Assembly (NCBI GenBank): GCA_017983635.1
Contig: JAGOBA010000011.1
Span: forward strand, 62,001 to 126,000
DNA: 64,000 bases
DNA from: Alphaproteobacteria bacterium
GTDB taxonomy: Bacteria > Pseudomonadota > Alphaproteobacteria > Micropepsales > Micropepsaceae
Direction: 5' to 3'
Shown: in pieces, positions 34,889-44,109 of the stretch
How the letters are laid out: the number at the start of each line of letters is the position of its first letter
Numbering within the stretch: position 1 is the first letter of the stretch
The notes under the pieces: model-generated
Told to the model about the DNA's origin: nothing
The model's input: the letters and a program-made list of their open reading frames with translations, nothing else
The model's database searches: none
Translations under genes and position numbers: made by a program

Positions 34889-36058
34889 TCAAGCGGACGC
34901 GAGTTCGCTCATCAAGTCACGCAACGAGATCGCTTGGGTCGCCTTGTCGAGCGGATAGCGTTCCTTGCCCGCATAGACAATGTAGCGGTCCGTCGCCTGC
35001 ACGTCGGCGCAGCCTTCGCGGAAGCCTTTCGATATCGACGGCGCGAGCGAGCGCTTGACCTCGATCGCAATACGACGGCGCGCGCCGATCTCGATGAGCA
35101 AGTCGATCTCCGCTCCGGCGGCCGTTCGATAGAACCATGCGCGCGCATTGGCTGGCACCACGGTGATCAGGTTCTCGATCGCAAAGCCCTCCCAGCTATG
35201 ACCTGCCACCGGGTGTCCTAGAACGTCGTCGAGCGTTGTCAGGCTAAGCAGCGCGTGCGTTAGGCCGCTGTCGCGAATGTAGATTTTTGGCGAGCGCACC
35301 AAGCGCTTGCCCTCGTTCGATGCCCAGGGCCGCAATTGCCGTACGAGCAAGAGATCGGTCATCAGATCGATGTAGCGGCCGACCGATTGCCCGCTGATCG
35401 CAAGTGCCGATGCAAGCTTCGCTGCGTTCGGCTGGGCGCCTTGCTGGTGCGCCAGCATCGTCCAGAAGCGCTGGAGGGTGACTGCCGGGATGCGTGAGCC
35501 CAGAGCCGGAATGTCGCGTTCGATGTACGACCTGATGAACGCGTTGCGCCATTCCAGGCTGTCGCCGTCGGCGCTCGCGAGAAAGCTTCCCGGGAACCCG
35601 CCGCGCAACCACAGCTGCTCCGATTCAGCGGCTTTTGTTTCAAGCGCGGTGAAGGGCGTTAGTTCGTGATAGGCGATGCGTCCGGCCAAGGACTCCGCCG
35701 ACTGACGCAACAACCCGGGCGCGGCCGACCCGAGCAGTAGATATTGACCGGCTTGATCGCCCGCGGCGCGCCGCTCGTCGATCAAGGCGCGAAGCACGGC
35801 GAAAACATTTGGTAGGCGCTGCACCTCGTCGAGAATGACAAGGCGATCCATGTGCGAGCGCAAATAGAGCTCGGGGTCGGTTAGCTTCGCGAGGTCGGAA
35901 GGAAGCTCCAGGTCCAGGTAAACCGGGGTCGGCTTGCGGCCGCGCGCAATTTTCTTCGCGAGCGTCGTCTTACCGGACTGTCGCGGCCCCAGGAGGGCCA
36001 CCGCCGGAAAGCGGACCATCAGGTCTTCAATCGGCGAGCGGGCATGCCGGGGGATCAT
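34889..36058 (-). CDS. AAA_14/DUF4143 ATPase
   Basis: A 389-residue ATPase of the AAA_14 + DUF4143 family. Walker A is GPRQSGKTT (Lys30), Walker B is LVILDEVQ (Asp77, Glu78), and a sensor-like LLGSAAPGLLRQSAESLAGR follows. The C-terminal DUF4143 region ends with GAEIDLLIE...IAIEVKRS, which has the Asp...Glu-x-Lys spacing of PD-(D/E)XK nuclease folds. Cellular function is not established; the family is patchy and often found as mobile single genes. The start codon lies directly against a 37-base palindrome that seems to cover the promoter. The insertion between pheA and nudC suggests acquisition into a conserved block. Confidence 0.88.
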   Translation of the reverse strand: MIPRHARSPIEDLMVRFPAVALLGPRQSGKTTLAKKIARGRKPTPVYLDLELPSDLAKLTDPELYLRSHMDRLVILDEVQRLPNVFAVLRALIDERRAAGDQAGQYLLLGSAAPGLLRQSAESLAGRIAYHELTPFTALETKAAESEQLWLRGGFPGSFLASADGDSLEWRNAFIRSYIERDIPALGSRIPAVTLQRFWTMLAHQQGAQPNAAKLASALAISGQSVGRYIDLMTDLLLVRQLRPWASNEGKRLVRSPKIYIRDSGLTHALLSLTTLDDVLGHPVAGHSWEGFAIENLITVVPANARAWFYRTAAGAEIDLLIEIGARRRIAIEVKRSLAPSISKGFREGCADVQATDRYIVYAGKERYPLDKATQAISLRDLMSELASA

Positions 36059-36095
36059 CCTTGCAATTATTCCATACGATGGAAGAATTGCAAGG
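36059..36095 (-). promoter_or_regulatory. Palindromic operator/promoter of the DUF4143 ATPase gene
   Basis: 17-base arms (CCTTGCAATTATTCCAT and its inverse with one mismatch) separated by ACG. Read on the minus strand it contains TTGCAA, 16 bases, AATAAT, placed so that transcription would begin at or within a few bases of the ATG at 36058. This predicts a leaderless mRNA under an overlapping operator. The site is directly seen; the promoter reading is inference. Confidence 0.65.
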
Positions 36096-36120
36096 ATGTC
36101 ATTTCGTGATTAGCGGCGAC

Positions 36121-37059
36121 CTAACCCTCCTCAATCCAGCTTTTCACCAGTTGGTGGGCGATGGCGAGGGGTGGGGGGAGGCGGAGGTCGGGGGTGCCTT
36201 TTTTCTCGAGCGAGGCGCGCACGACATCGCGCGGGAACCATTGGGCGTCGGAGAGTTCGGTCATGTCGACGGTGATCTCCGTCGTCCTGGCGCGGGCGTA
36301 GCAGCCGATCATCAGCGACGAGGGATAAGGCCAGGGCTGCGTCGAGTGGAACGCGACGTCGCCGATTTTGATGCCGGCTTCTTCTTGCAGTTCGCGTGCG
36401 ACCGCCTCTTCGATTGTCTCGCCGGGTTCTACGAAGCCCGCCAGCGCGGAATAGAAACCCTTCGGCCATTTCGCTTGGCGGCCGAGCAGGCAGGTGTCGC
36501 CGTTCAGGGCCAGCATGATCACGACCGGGTCGGTCCGCGGGAAGTGTTCTGTGTTGCAGGCGTCGCAAAAGCGCTTGTAACCGGCATCGGAGGGCACTGT
36601 CGGGGCGCCGCAGTTCGCGCAGTAGCCGTGGCGCTGGTGCCAGTCGATCATCGACTTCGCCTGCGCCAGGATCGCGGCATCGCCGGGGTCGATTTCTTCG
36701 GCGATGGTGCGCAGGTCCGAAAACGTGCCGAGGCCAGCGAGCGCGCCTTCGGCGCTGGGATCGGGCAGGCCGGAAACATCGATCGCGAAGTGGGCGCTTT
36801 CGTTATGGACGCCAAGGAAGATCGTGGTTGCGCCGGGGCGCATCAGCGGCAACGCCAGTTCGGACGTTACCCAGCCCGCCTCGTGCCGGCCGTCGCGAGC
36901 CTTGACCAGAAACGGCATCAGCTTCCAGACCGGGATAAAGAGCGAGCGTTTGTCGTTGAGCGCGGCCGAAAGCCAGTCCGGATCGCCGCGCAAATGGGCG
37001 GATCGATCCAGCGGCGAATTCGCAAACACGTTCGGGTTTTTCGGCAGAACCAGCTTCAT
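36121..37059 (-). CDS. nudC: NAD(+) diphosphatase NudC
   Basis: A 312-residue Nudix hydrolase that cleaves NADH/NAD+ to NMN(H) and AMP and, in E. coli, removes NAD caps from RNA. The zinc ribbon has Cys147, Cys150, Cys165 and Cys168 (YCANCGAP...RFCDACNTEHFPR). The Nudix box GFVEPGETIEEAVARELQEE spans residues 208-227 and continues to AGI; the SQPWPFP-type motif of NudC appears here as STQPWPYPSSLM. An open frame continues 140 codons upstream over the SRP RNA gene; that part is not coding, and the ATG at 37059 is the start. Confidence 0.93.
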   Translation of the reverse strand: MKLVLPKNPNVFANSPLDRSAHLRGDPDWLSAALNDKRSLFIPVWKLMPFLVKARDGRHEAGWVTSELALPLMRPGATTIFLGVHNESAHFAIDVSGLPDPSAEGALAGLGTFSDLRTIAEEIDPGDAAILAQAKSMIDWHQRHGYCANCGAPTVPSDAGYKRFCDACNTEHFPRTDPVVIMLALNGDTCLLGRQAKWPKGFYSALAGFVEPGETIEEAVARELQEEAGIKIGDVAFHSTQPWPYPSSLMIGCYARARTTEITVDMTELSDAQWFPRDVVRASLEKKGTPDLRLPPPLAIAHQLVKSWIEEG

Positions 37060-37179
37060 GCGCCCCCGCGTCTCCCTCTTTTCCCACAGGAAATCGGGCG
37101 GACCTTGGCATGGGGCGCGCGGTCGCTGCAATCGATCAGAACTTGCGTTCGTCACCCCCGGTGCTGATATAGTTTTCCC

Positions 37180-37275
37180 GGGAGGTTGGCGGCGGACGTG
37201 TCCCTCGCCAACCCGGTCAGGTCCGGAAGGAAGCAGCCGTAACGAGTTTCGACTCGGGTCGTTCACCAGCCTCCC
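37180..37275 (+). ncRNA. ffs: Signal recognition particle RNA (4.5S, small bacterial type)
   Basis: About 96 bases. The ends pair (GGGAGGTTGG with CCAGCCTCCC), and the apical core contains GGTCAGGTCCGGAAGGAAGC with the GGAA tetraloop and the Ffh-binding internal loops. It guides membrane protein targeting with Ffh and FtsY. The position just upstream of dnaX is conserved in alphaproteobacteria. Exact ends are inferred from the closing stem. Confidence 0.95.
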
Positions 37276-37355
37276 ACCTGCGCTCCGGCTGGAAGCCGGA
37301 GCTTCGGTGGGCGTGGCCCACCTACGCGCGCTGCCCACCTGAGCGGAACCTCTCG

Positions 37356-39158
37356 ATGGTGAAGAAAGATAAGGGTTCGGACGGTGGTTCGGACGAGCCT
37401 GGGCTCGGGCTGAAGGGCGGGGCGGCGAAGGGCGACGGTGCCTATCGGGTGCTGGCGCGCAAGTACCGGCCGCAGACATTCGAAGACGCTTTCATCGGGC
37501 AAGCCGCGATGGTGCGCACGCTCGGCAATGCATTCGCGGCCGGGCGGATTGCGCATGCGTTCATGCTGACCGGCGTGCGCGGCGTGGGCAAGACGACGAC
37601 GGCGCGGATCATCGCTAAGGCGCTCAACTGCATCGGGACGGACGGCAAGCGGACGGAACCGACGGTGAAACCGTGCGGGCAGTGCGAGCCCTGCCGGTCG
37701 ATCGCGGAGTCGCGCAGCGTCGACGTCTATGAAATGGACGCGGCTTCGCGGACCGGCATCGACGACATTCGCGAGATCGTCGAAGGCGTGCGCTATGCGC
37801 CGGCCGAGGTGCGCTTCAAGGTCTACATCATCGACGAAGTGCACATGCTGTCGAAGGCGGCGTTCAACGGTTTGCTGAAGACGCTGGAAGAGCCGCCGCC
37901 GCATGTGAAGTTCATCTTTGCGACCACCGAAATCCGCAAGGTGCCGATCACGGTGCTGTCGCGCTGTCAGCGGTTCGACTTGAAGCGCGTGGCGGTCGGC
38001 GAGTTGGCGGCGCATCTGGCGTTCGTGTGCAAGTCGGAGAAGCAGGCGGCCGATGATGCGGCGCTGCATCTGATCGCGCGGGCCGCGGAAGGGTCGGCGC
38101 GCGATGCGCTGTCGCTGCTCGATCAGGCGTTCGCGCATGCGGGCGGGGCCACGATCGAAGAAGAGGCCGTGCGCACGATGCTGGGCCTGGCCGATCGCAG
38201 CCGCGGGCTTGAGCTTTTCGACAAGGTGATGCGCGGAGCGATCGCAGAGGCGTTGGTTGAGTTTCGCGGGCAGTACGATTCCGGCGCCGATCCGCTCGCC
38301 GTGCTGCAGGATCTGGCACAGATTTGTCATGAGGTGACGCGCACGAAAGTCGTCGGTGGGAACTCGAGCGCGGGTGCGACGGCGGACGAGGCAAAGCGTT
38401 TTGGCGAATTGGCGGCCAAGCTCACCGTGCCGCAACTCGCGCGGACGTGGCAGTTGCTGTTGAAGGCGCTCGCGGAAGTGCAAGTGGCACCGGACACGGC
38501 GGCCGCGACCGAGATGGCGTTGATCCGCATGGCTTACGCGGCGGAGTTGCCGCCGACCGAAGCGTTGGTGCGTGGCGTTGGATCGTCGGCCGGTGCGAGT
38601 TCGCCCGCGCCGCGCGGTGGGGCCGGTGCTGCGCCGCCTGCGCCGCCGCCTTTGCGCATGAGCGCGGCGCCGGGGCGCACGGAGACGGCGACGGCACGGA
38701 GCGAGCCGACGATGAGCGTGGCGCCGGTGTCCGCGCCGGCTCAGGCGCCGAAGGTGCTGCTGCAGAATTTTGCCGAACTCGTGGCGCTCGTGCGGGCGCA
38801 GCGGGAGGCGCGGCTGCTCTATGCGTTGGAGCACTGGGTGCATCTGGTGCGGTTCGAGCGCGGGCGGTTGGAGTTGCGCGTGCAACCGGCGGCGCCGCCA
38901 GCGATGCCGGGCGAGTTGTCGGACAAGCTTTGGAAGTGGACCGGCGAGCGCTGGGTCGTCACCGTGTCGAGCGCCGAGGGTGCGCCGACGATCGCCGCGC
39001 AGGCGGCGGCGGAAGATCAAGCGCGGCGCGCGTCGGCCGCGCAAGATCCGCTGTTGAAGGCGGCGATGGCGGCGTTTCCGGGTGCAAAGATCGTGTCGGT
39101 GCGCGACCGCGACGAGTTCGCGGCGCCGGCTGAAGCGGAGACGGGTGAGGAATCATGA
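37356..39158 (+). CDS. dnaX: DNA polymerase III subunit gamma/tau
   Basis: The 600-residue clamp-loader ATPase. An unusual 28-residue Lys/Gly/Asp-rich N-terminal extension precedes the usual start [20 protein letters not shown]. Walker A is [10 protein letters not shown] (about residues 73-82), the zinc site uses Cys92, Cys107, Cys110 and Cys113 (CGQCEPC), and Walker B is IIDEVHMLS. The tau part includes a Pro/Ala-rich linker around residues 405-465 and a C-terminal domain. No gamma frameshift signal was recognised. The gene starts 80 bases after the SRP RNA and its TGA overlaps the ybaB ATG. Confidence 0.95.
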   Translation: MVKKDKGSDGGSDEPGLGLKGGAAKGDGAYRVLARKYRPQTFEDAFIGQAAMVRTLGNAFAAGRIAHAFMLTGVRGVGKTTTARIIAKALNCIGTDGKRTEPTVKPCGQCEPCRSIAESRSVDVYEMDAASRTGIDDIREIVEGVRYAPAEVRFKVYIIDEVHMLSKAAFNGLLKTLEEPPPHVKFIFATTEIRKVPITVLSRCQRFDLKRVAVGELAAHLAFVCKSEKQAADDAALHLIARAAEGSARDALSLLDQAFAHAGGATIEEEAVRTMLGLADRSRGLELFDKVMRGAIAEALVEFRGQYDSGADPLAVLQDLAQICHEVTRTKVVGGNSSAGATADEAKRFGELAAKLTVPQLARTWQLLLKALAEVQVAPDTAAATEMALIRMAYAAELPPTEALVRGVGSSAGASSPAPRGGAGAAPPAPPPLRMSAAPGRTETATARSEPTMSVAPVSAPAQAPKVLLQNFAELVALVRAQREARLLYALEHWVHLVRFERGRLELRVQPAAPPAMPGELSDKLWKWTGERWVVTVSSAEGAPTIAAQAAAEDQARRASAAQDPLLKAAMAAFPGAKIVSVRDRDEFAAPAEAETGEES

Positions 39159-39472
39159 AGAATATCGGCGACTTGATGAAGCAAGCGCAGGCGCTGCAAT
39201 CGCGCTTTCAAGAGGCGCAAGAGCGGGTGAGCGCGATCGAGGCCGACGGCCAATCCGGCGGCGGGATGGTGAAAATCACGCTGAACGGCAAGGGCTTGGC
39301 AAAGGCCGTGCGGATCGATCCGACGCTGCTCGACCCGAAGGATGCGGGGATGCTGGAAGACCTGCTCGTCGCTGCGATCAACGACGCGCGCGCGAAGGTC
39401 GACGCGAAGATGAGCGACGAGATGGCGAAGGTGACCGGTGGGTTGCCGCTGCCGCCGGGAATGAAGTTTTAG
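39155..39472 (+). CDS. ybaB: Nucleoid-associated protein YbaB/EbfC
   Basis: A 105-residue DNA-binding dimer, standard length. The N-terminal helix [20 protein letters not shown] and the core [18 protein letters not shown], then [19 protein letters not shown], are typical. It usually acts with RecR and DnaX in replication and recombination contexts and is in the expected dnaX-ybaB-recR operon. Its ATG overlaps the dnaX stop (ATGA), and recR starts two bases after its stop. Confidence 0.95.
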   Translation: MKNIGDLMKQAQALQSRFQEAQERVSAIEADGQSGGGMVKITLNGKGLAKAVRIDPTLLDPKDAGMLEDLLVAAINDARAKVDAKMSDEMAKVTGGLPLPPGMKF

Positions 39473-39474
39473 AC

Positions 39475-40077
39475 ATGGCGGCGCTCTCCGGCCCTGAGAT
39501 TGAGCGGTTGGTGCAGTTGTTGGCGCGGTTGCCGGGACTTGGGCCACGGTCGGCGCGGCGCGCGGCGTTGGCGTTGCTCAAGAAGAAGGAGAGTCTGCTG
39601 CAGCCGTTGGCCGCGGCACTCGAAGAGGCAGGCCGGACGATCAAGTCGTGCACGACGTGCGGCAATCTCGATACCGCCGAGCCGTGCGGTGTGTGCGCGG
39701 ACCCAAAGCGCGACCAGGCGTTGATTTGCGTGGTGGAAGATGTCGCCGATCTGTGGGCGCTGGAACGCGCGGGCGTGTTTCGCGGGCGCTATCATGTGTT
39801 GGGCGGCACACTGTCGGCGCTCGACGGGCGCGGGCCGGATCAACTCAACATCGGCGCCCTGGTCGAACGCGTGCGCGCGGGCGGCACGCGCGAAGTGGTG
39901 CTGGGCTTGAACGCGACCGTCGAAGGGCAAACGACCGCGCACTACGTGACGGACTTGATCGCACCGCTCGGCGTTTCCGTGACGCGGTTGGCGCACGGCG
40001 TGCCGGTGGGTGGGGAGTTGGACTATCTGGACGAGGGCACGCTGGCCGCGGCGTTTGCGGCGCGGCGGGCGATGTAG
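39475..40077 (+). CDS. recR: Recombination mediator RecR
   Basis: A 200-residue RecFOR-pathway protein. It has the helix-hairpin-helix [20 protein letters not shown], a C4 zinc finger (Cys59, Cys62, Cys71, Cys74 in [17 protein letters not shown]), and a Toprim domain with [16 protein letters not shown] and [19 protein letters not shown]. The ATG at 39475 is the natural start; the open frame upstream overlaps ybaB. It is the last standard gene of the dnaX operon, and the Hen1 gene begins only 42 bases later in the same direction. Confidence 0.95.
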   Translation: MAALSGPEIERLVQLLARLPGLGPRSARRAALALLKKKESLLQPLAAALEEAGRTIKSCTTCGNLDTAEPCGVCADPKRDQALICVVEDVADLWALERAGVFRGRYHVLGGTLSALDGRGPDQLNIGALVERVRAGGTREVVLGLNATVEGQTTAHYVTDLIAPLGVSVTRLAHGVPVGGELDYLDEGTLAAAFAARRAM

Positions 40078-40119
40078 GGCGCTGGCGGTGGTGCGGTTCG
40101 CGCGCTAAACCTTGGCCCC

Positions 40120-41484
40120 ATGTTCCTTTCCATCTCGACCACGCACCGGCCGGCGAGCGATCTGGGCTTCATTTTGATGAAGCATCCGGAGCGGGTGCAT
40201 GAGGTTGAGCTCGCGTTCGGGAAGGCGATTGTTTTCTATCCGGTGGCGTCGGCGGAGCTTTGCGAAGCGGTGCTGACGATCGACGTCGATCCGGTCGGGC
40301 TGGTGCGCGGGCGGGGCGATGGTGAGGGGTTGCTCGATCAGTATGTGAACGACCGGCCTTATGCCGCGTCTTCGTTTCTTTCCGTCGGCTTGAACCGCGC
40401 GTTTCGGACCGCGATGACAGGCGTATCGAAAGAACGGCCGGAGCTGGCGGCGGCAAAGATGCCGTTGACGATCAAAGTCTGTCCGTTACCGGCGCGTGGT
40501 GGCGAGGCTCTACTGCGGTCTTTGTTCGAGCCGCTGGGTTGGGCGGTTTCGTTCGAGCGCATCGCTGACTCAAGGTACCTCGCGTTGACGCTGACGGGCG
40601 AGCAGCGGGTGGCGGAAGCGCTGTCGCATCTTTACGTGCTCATTCCAGTGCTCGACGACGATAAGCACTATTGGGTCGGCGACGATGAGGTCGAGAAGTT
40701 GCTCGCGAAGGCGGGGGCATGGCTCGCCGCGCATCCGTCGAAAGAGCTGATCACGTTGCGGTATTTGAAGAAGCGTCGTGGTTTGGCGCGGGCTGCGTTG
40801 GCGCGGCTCGTGAGCGAGGATCAGGCAGAGCTTTCGGATGCTCCTGAGTCGCGGGATTCGCGCGAGGAGAAGTTGGAGGCGCCGGTCCGGCTGAACGATC
40901 GGCGCATGGAGGCGGTGATTGAGGCGCTCGCCGCGTCCGGTGCCAAGGTGGTCGCCGATCTTGGTTGCGGCGAGGGAAAGCTGCTCGGCCGTTTGGTTCG
41001 CGACCGTCGGTTCGAGAAGGTGTTTGGGCTCGATGCGTCGTCGCGGGCGCTGGAGTTTGCGTCGGACCGGCTGCGCGTCAACGAGGCTGGCGGACCGAAG
41101 GAGGGAAGGCTTACGCTGCTGCACGGCGCCTTGACTTATCGCGATACGCGCTGGGCGGAGTCGGATGCAGCGTGCCTGGTTGAGGTCATCGAGCACTTGG
41201 ATGCCGATCGCTTGCCCGCGTTGGCGGACGCCGTGTTCGGCGCTGCGCGACCGAAGAGTGTTGTCGTGACGACGCCTAATGCCGAGTACAACGTTCTCTT
41301 TCCGATGCTGGCTGCGGGATCGTTCCGACATCCGGATCATCGCTTTGAGTGGACGCGGGATGAGTTCAAGGCATGGGCGGAAGGTGTCGCGCAGCGGTTC
41401 GGCTATGCCGTCACGTACTCTGAGGTCGGCGAAACGGATCCCGAGCATGGTGCACCGACGCAAATGGCGGTGTTCGCGCGATGA
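40120..41484 (+). CDS. hen1: 3'-terminal RNA ribose 2'-O-methyltransferase Hen1
   Basis: A 454-residue bacterial Hen1. Residues 1-240 form the N-terminal domain (MFLSISTTHRPASDLGFIL; DQYVNDRPYAASSFLSVGLN), which in studied homologues activates the Pnkp ligase. The methyltransferase begins near residue 275 with VVADLGCGEGKLLG, the SAM site. Mn-binding residues match the Hen1 pattern: EVIEH (two Glu and His, near residue 354) and a later His in RHPDHRFEW (near 403), with TTPNAEYN between. Plant Hen1 methylates small-RNA 3' ends; the bacterial enzyme methylates the cut RNA before ligation so that it cannot be cut again. The stop overlaps the Pnkp ATG (ATGA). Confidence 0.93.
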   Translation: MFLSISTTHRPASDLGFILMKHPERVHEVELAFGKAIVFYPVASAELCEAVLTIDVDPVGLVRGRGDGEGLLDQYVNDRPYAASSFLSVGLNRAFRTAMTGVSKERPELAAAKMPLTIKVCPLPARGGEALLRSLFEPLGWAVSFERIADSRYLALTLTGEQRVAEALSHLYVLIPVLDDDKHYWVGDDEVEKLLAKAGAWLAAHPSKELITLRYLKKRRGLARAALARLVSEDQAELSDAPESRDSREEKLEAPVRLNDRRMEAVIEALAASGAKVVADLGCGEGKLLGRLVRDRRFEKVFGLDASSRALEFASDRLRVNEAGGPKEGRLTLLHGALTYRDTRWAESDAACLVEVIEHLDADRLPALADAVFGAARPKSVVVTTPNAEYNVLFPMLAAGSFRHPDHRFEWTRDEFKAWAEGVAQRFGYAVTYSEVGETDPEHGAPTQMAVFAR

Positions 41485-44051
41485 GAGCGGCAAGCCCCGG
41501 TATCTTGGAGGTTCCCGACTTTTCCTTGATCGTGCTGATCGGCGCGACGGGGTCGGGGAAGAGCACTTTTGCGGCGAAGCACTTTGCGAAGACGGAGGTG
41601 ATTTCGTCGGACTATGCACGTGGGCTTGTGGCGGATGACGAGAACGATCAGTCGGCGAGTGCCGATGCTTTCGACATCGTGCGAGCGATTGCGGAGAAGA
41701 GGCTTAAGAACCGACGGTTGACGGTGATCGATGCGACGAACGTGCGCTCGGGCGACCGTAAGCAGTGGGTTGAGGTCGCGCGGCGCTGGCATGCGCTGCC
41801 GGTGGCGATCGTGATCGATCCGGGGCTCGATGTTTGCATTGAGCGCAACAAGCTGCGGCCAGATCGCAAGTTCGGGCCCGCCGTTCCGCAGAAGATGATC
41901 CAGGAAATCCGGCGCGGGCTCGGCGGCTTGCAGCGCGAAGGGTTCCGGCAGGTGTGGAAGCTTTCGTCGGCAGAGGCCGTTGACGCTGCGGTGGTCGAGC
42001 GGCGACCGTTGTGGACCGACCGGCGCGACCAGACGGGACCGTTCGACATCATCGGCGATGTGCATGGCTGCGCGGACGAGTTGGAAACGCTGCTCGCGAC
42101 GTTGGGGTACCAGCTGACATGGGGTGCGGAGCGCGAGGTCCGAGTTGAGGCGCCACACGGCCGGACGGCAGTGTTCGTCGGCGACCTCGGCGATCGCGGG
42201 CCGCGCACACCGGATGTGCTGCGGATCGTGATGACCATGGTCGAGAACGGCACGGGCATGGTCGTGCAGGGGAACCACGATAAGAAGATCATGCGCTGGC
42301 TTGACGGGCGTGATGTGAAGATTGCGCACGGGCTGCAGCAGTCGATCGACCAAATCTCGGCTGAGAGCGACGTCTTCCGGGCGAAGGCAAAGTCGTTCCT
42401 GGACGAGTTGCGCAGCCACTATTGGCTCGATGGCGGGCGGCTCGCGGTCGCGCATGCGGGCTTGAAGGAAGAGATGATCGGGCGCGGTTCGCCGATGGTG
42501 CGCGACTTTGCGCTCTACGGCGAGACGACGGGCGAGATCGACGACTTCGGACTGCCGGTCCGGCTCGATTGGGCGGCGAAGTATCGCGGGACGACAACTG
42601 TCGTCTATGGACACACCCCGGTGCCGGAGGCGGAGTGGGTGAACAACACGATCTGCATCGACACCGGCTGCGTGTTCGGGGGCAAGCTCACCGCGCTCAA
42701 ATGGCCGGAGAAGGAGCTGGTCAGCGTCCCGGCGCAGCGGACCTACTATGAACCCGCGAAGCCGTTGATCAGTGTACAACAAACGCGTTCCGCCCAGGGC
42801 GAGGCCGACGACATGTTGGACTATGCCGACGTGTCGGGGCGGCGCTGGATCGATACCGCGCTGATGAAGCGGATCGTGGTGCCGGAGGAGAACGCGACGG
42901 CGGCGCTGGAAATCATGAGCCGGTTCGCGATTGCGCCGCAGTGGCTGATCTATCTGCCGCCGACGATGTCGCCGGTCGAGACGAGCGCACAAGAAGGGTG
43001 GCTTGAGCGGCCGGAGGAGGCGTTCGCGTTCTTCAAAGGGCGCGGGCAGGCGGAGATCGTCGTTGAAGAAAAGCACATGGGCTCGCGCGCGCTGATTGCG
43101 CTTTGCCGCGACAACGCGGTGGCGCGCACGCGCTTCGGCGTGGTCGGCGCGGAAGCTGGTGCGATTTGGACGCGAACGGGACGCGCGTTCTTCAGCGATG
43201 CGCCGACGCGCGATGCGGTTCTGGACGCCGTGCGTGCGGCGGCTGATCGCGCGGGGGTTTGGGAGGCGCTTGCGTCGGATTGGCTGTTGCTGGACGCAGA
43301 GATCATGCCGTGGTCGGCGAAGGCGTCGGCGCTGATCGATCAGCAGTATGCGCAAGTGGCGGCGGCCGCTGTGTCTGGTCTGGGGGCGGCGGGCGAGGCT
43401 GCGGCGCGGGCGGCGGCGCGGGGCGTCGATGTCGGAGGATTGCGCGATCGGCTCGCGGACCGGCTTGAGCGGGCGGAGAAGTATGCGCGGGCTTGGGCAC
43501 CATATGTTTGGCCGGTGATGGGCGTTTCGGATTTGCGCATTGCGCCGTTTCATTTGCTGGCGAGCGAAGGGGCCGTGCATTTCGACAAGGATCATCTGTG
43601 GCACATGCGGATAGCCGAGCGGTTGGCGGCGCATGGTGCGCCCATGCTGACCACGACGACGTGGCGGACCGCTCGGCTCGACGACGACGCGGCGTTGGGT
43701 GACATTGTCCGGTGGTGGGAAGACGCGACGGCCAAGGGCGGTGAGGGGATGGTCGTGAAGCCGCTGTCGTTTGTGGCGAGCGGCGCGAAAGGGTTGATCC
43801 AGCCAGCGTTGAAAGTGCGCGGGCGGGAGTATCTGCGGATCATCTATGGGCCGGAGTACGACGCGCCAGAGCACCTTTCGCGGCTCCGCACGCGGGGGCT
43901 TGGCGGCAAGCGCTCGCTGGCGCTGCGCGAGTTTGCGTTGGGGCATGAGGCGCTGACGCGTTTCGTCGCGCGGGCGCCGCTACGGCGGGTGCACGAATGC
44001 GTCTTCGCGGTTTTGGCGCTAGAGAGCGAGCCGATCGATCCGCGGCTCTAG
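41481..44051 (+). CDS. pnkp: Polynucleotide kinase-phosphatase-ligase (Pnkp)
   Basis: An 856-residue three-module RNA repair enzyme. The 5'-kinase has P-loop GATGSGKST (residues 21-29) and catalytic Asp44 (ISSDYARG). The metallophosphoesterase has DIIGDVHGC (Asp193, His195), GDLGDRG, GNHDKK and VYGHTPV; it removes 2',3'-cyclic phosphates. The C-terminal adenylyltransferase/ligase has KHMGSR (Lys531 as the AMP-accepting residue), and motifs KGGEGMVVKP and ALKVRGREYLRIIYGPEY. All catalytic motifs appear intact. Translation is coupled to hen1 by ATGA. In known systems Hen1 and Pnkp form a complex that heals, methylates and seals tRNA cut by ribotoxins. def follows 58 bases on. Confidence 0.95.
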   Translation: MRAASPGILEVPDFSLIVLIGATGSGKSTFAAKHFAKTEVISSDYARGLVADDENDQSASADAFDIVRAIAEKRLKNRRLTVIDATNVRSGDRKQWVEVARRWHALPVAIVIDPGLDVCIERNKLRPDRKFGPAVPQKMIQEIRRGLGGLQREGFRQVWKLSSAEAVDAAVVERRPLWTDRRDQTGPFDIIGDVHGCADELETLLATLGYQLTWGAEREVRVEAPHGRTAVFVGDLGDRGPRTPDVLRIVMTMVENGTGMVVQGNHDKKIMRWLDGRDVKIAHGLQQSIDQISAESDVFRAKAKSFLDELRSHYWLDGGRLAVAHAGLKEEMIGRGSPMVRDFALYGETTGEIDDFGLPVRLDWAAKYRGTTTVVYGHTPVPEAEWVNNTICIDTGCVFGGKLTALKWPEKELVSVPAQRTYYEPAKPLISVQQTRSAQGEADDMLDYADVSGRRWIDTALMKRIVVPEENATAALEIMSRFAIAPQWLIYLPPTMSPVETSAQEGWLERPEEAFAFFKGRGQAEIVVEEKHMGSRALIALCRDNAVARTRFGVVGAEAGAIWTRTGRAFFSDAPTRDAVLDAVRAAADRAGVWEALASDWLLLDAEIMPWSAKASALIDQQYAQVAAAAVSGLGAAGEAAARAAARGVDVGGLRDRLADRLERAEKYARAWAPYVWPVMGVSDLRIAPFHLLASEGAVHFDKDHLWHMRIAERLAAHGAPMLTTTTWRTARLDDDAALGDIVRWWEDATAKGGEGMVVKPLSFVASGAKGLIQPALKVRGREYLRIIYGPEYDAPEHLSRLRTRGLGGKRSLALREFALGHEALTRFVARAPLRRVHECVFAVLALESEPIDPRL

Positions 44052-44109
44052 GGGCCTAACCATACCGCCGTCTTGACGGTTGCGGGTTCCGGCTTTACGT
44101 CCTCTCGCC

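Noticed and set aside
37060..37479. N-terminal extension of nudC over the SRP RNA gene
   Set aside because: The extension overlaps a structured RNA gene, lacks homologous residues, and the ATG at 37059 gives the usual NudC length.
41403..43946. 847-codon minus-strand frame antisense to pnkp
   Set aside because: Arg/Pro/His-rich shadow of a well-supported gene with intact motifs on the other strand.
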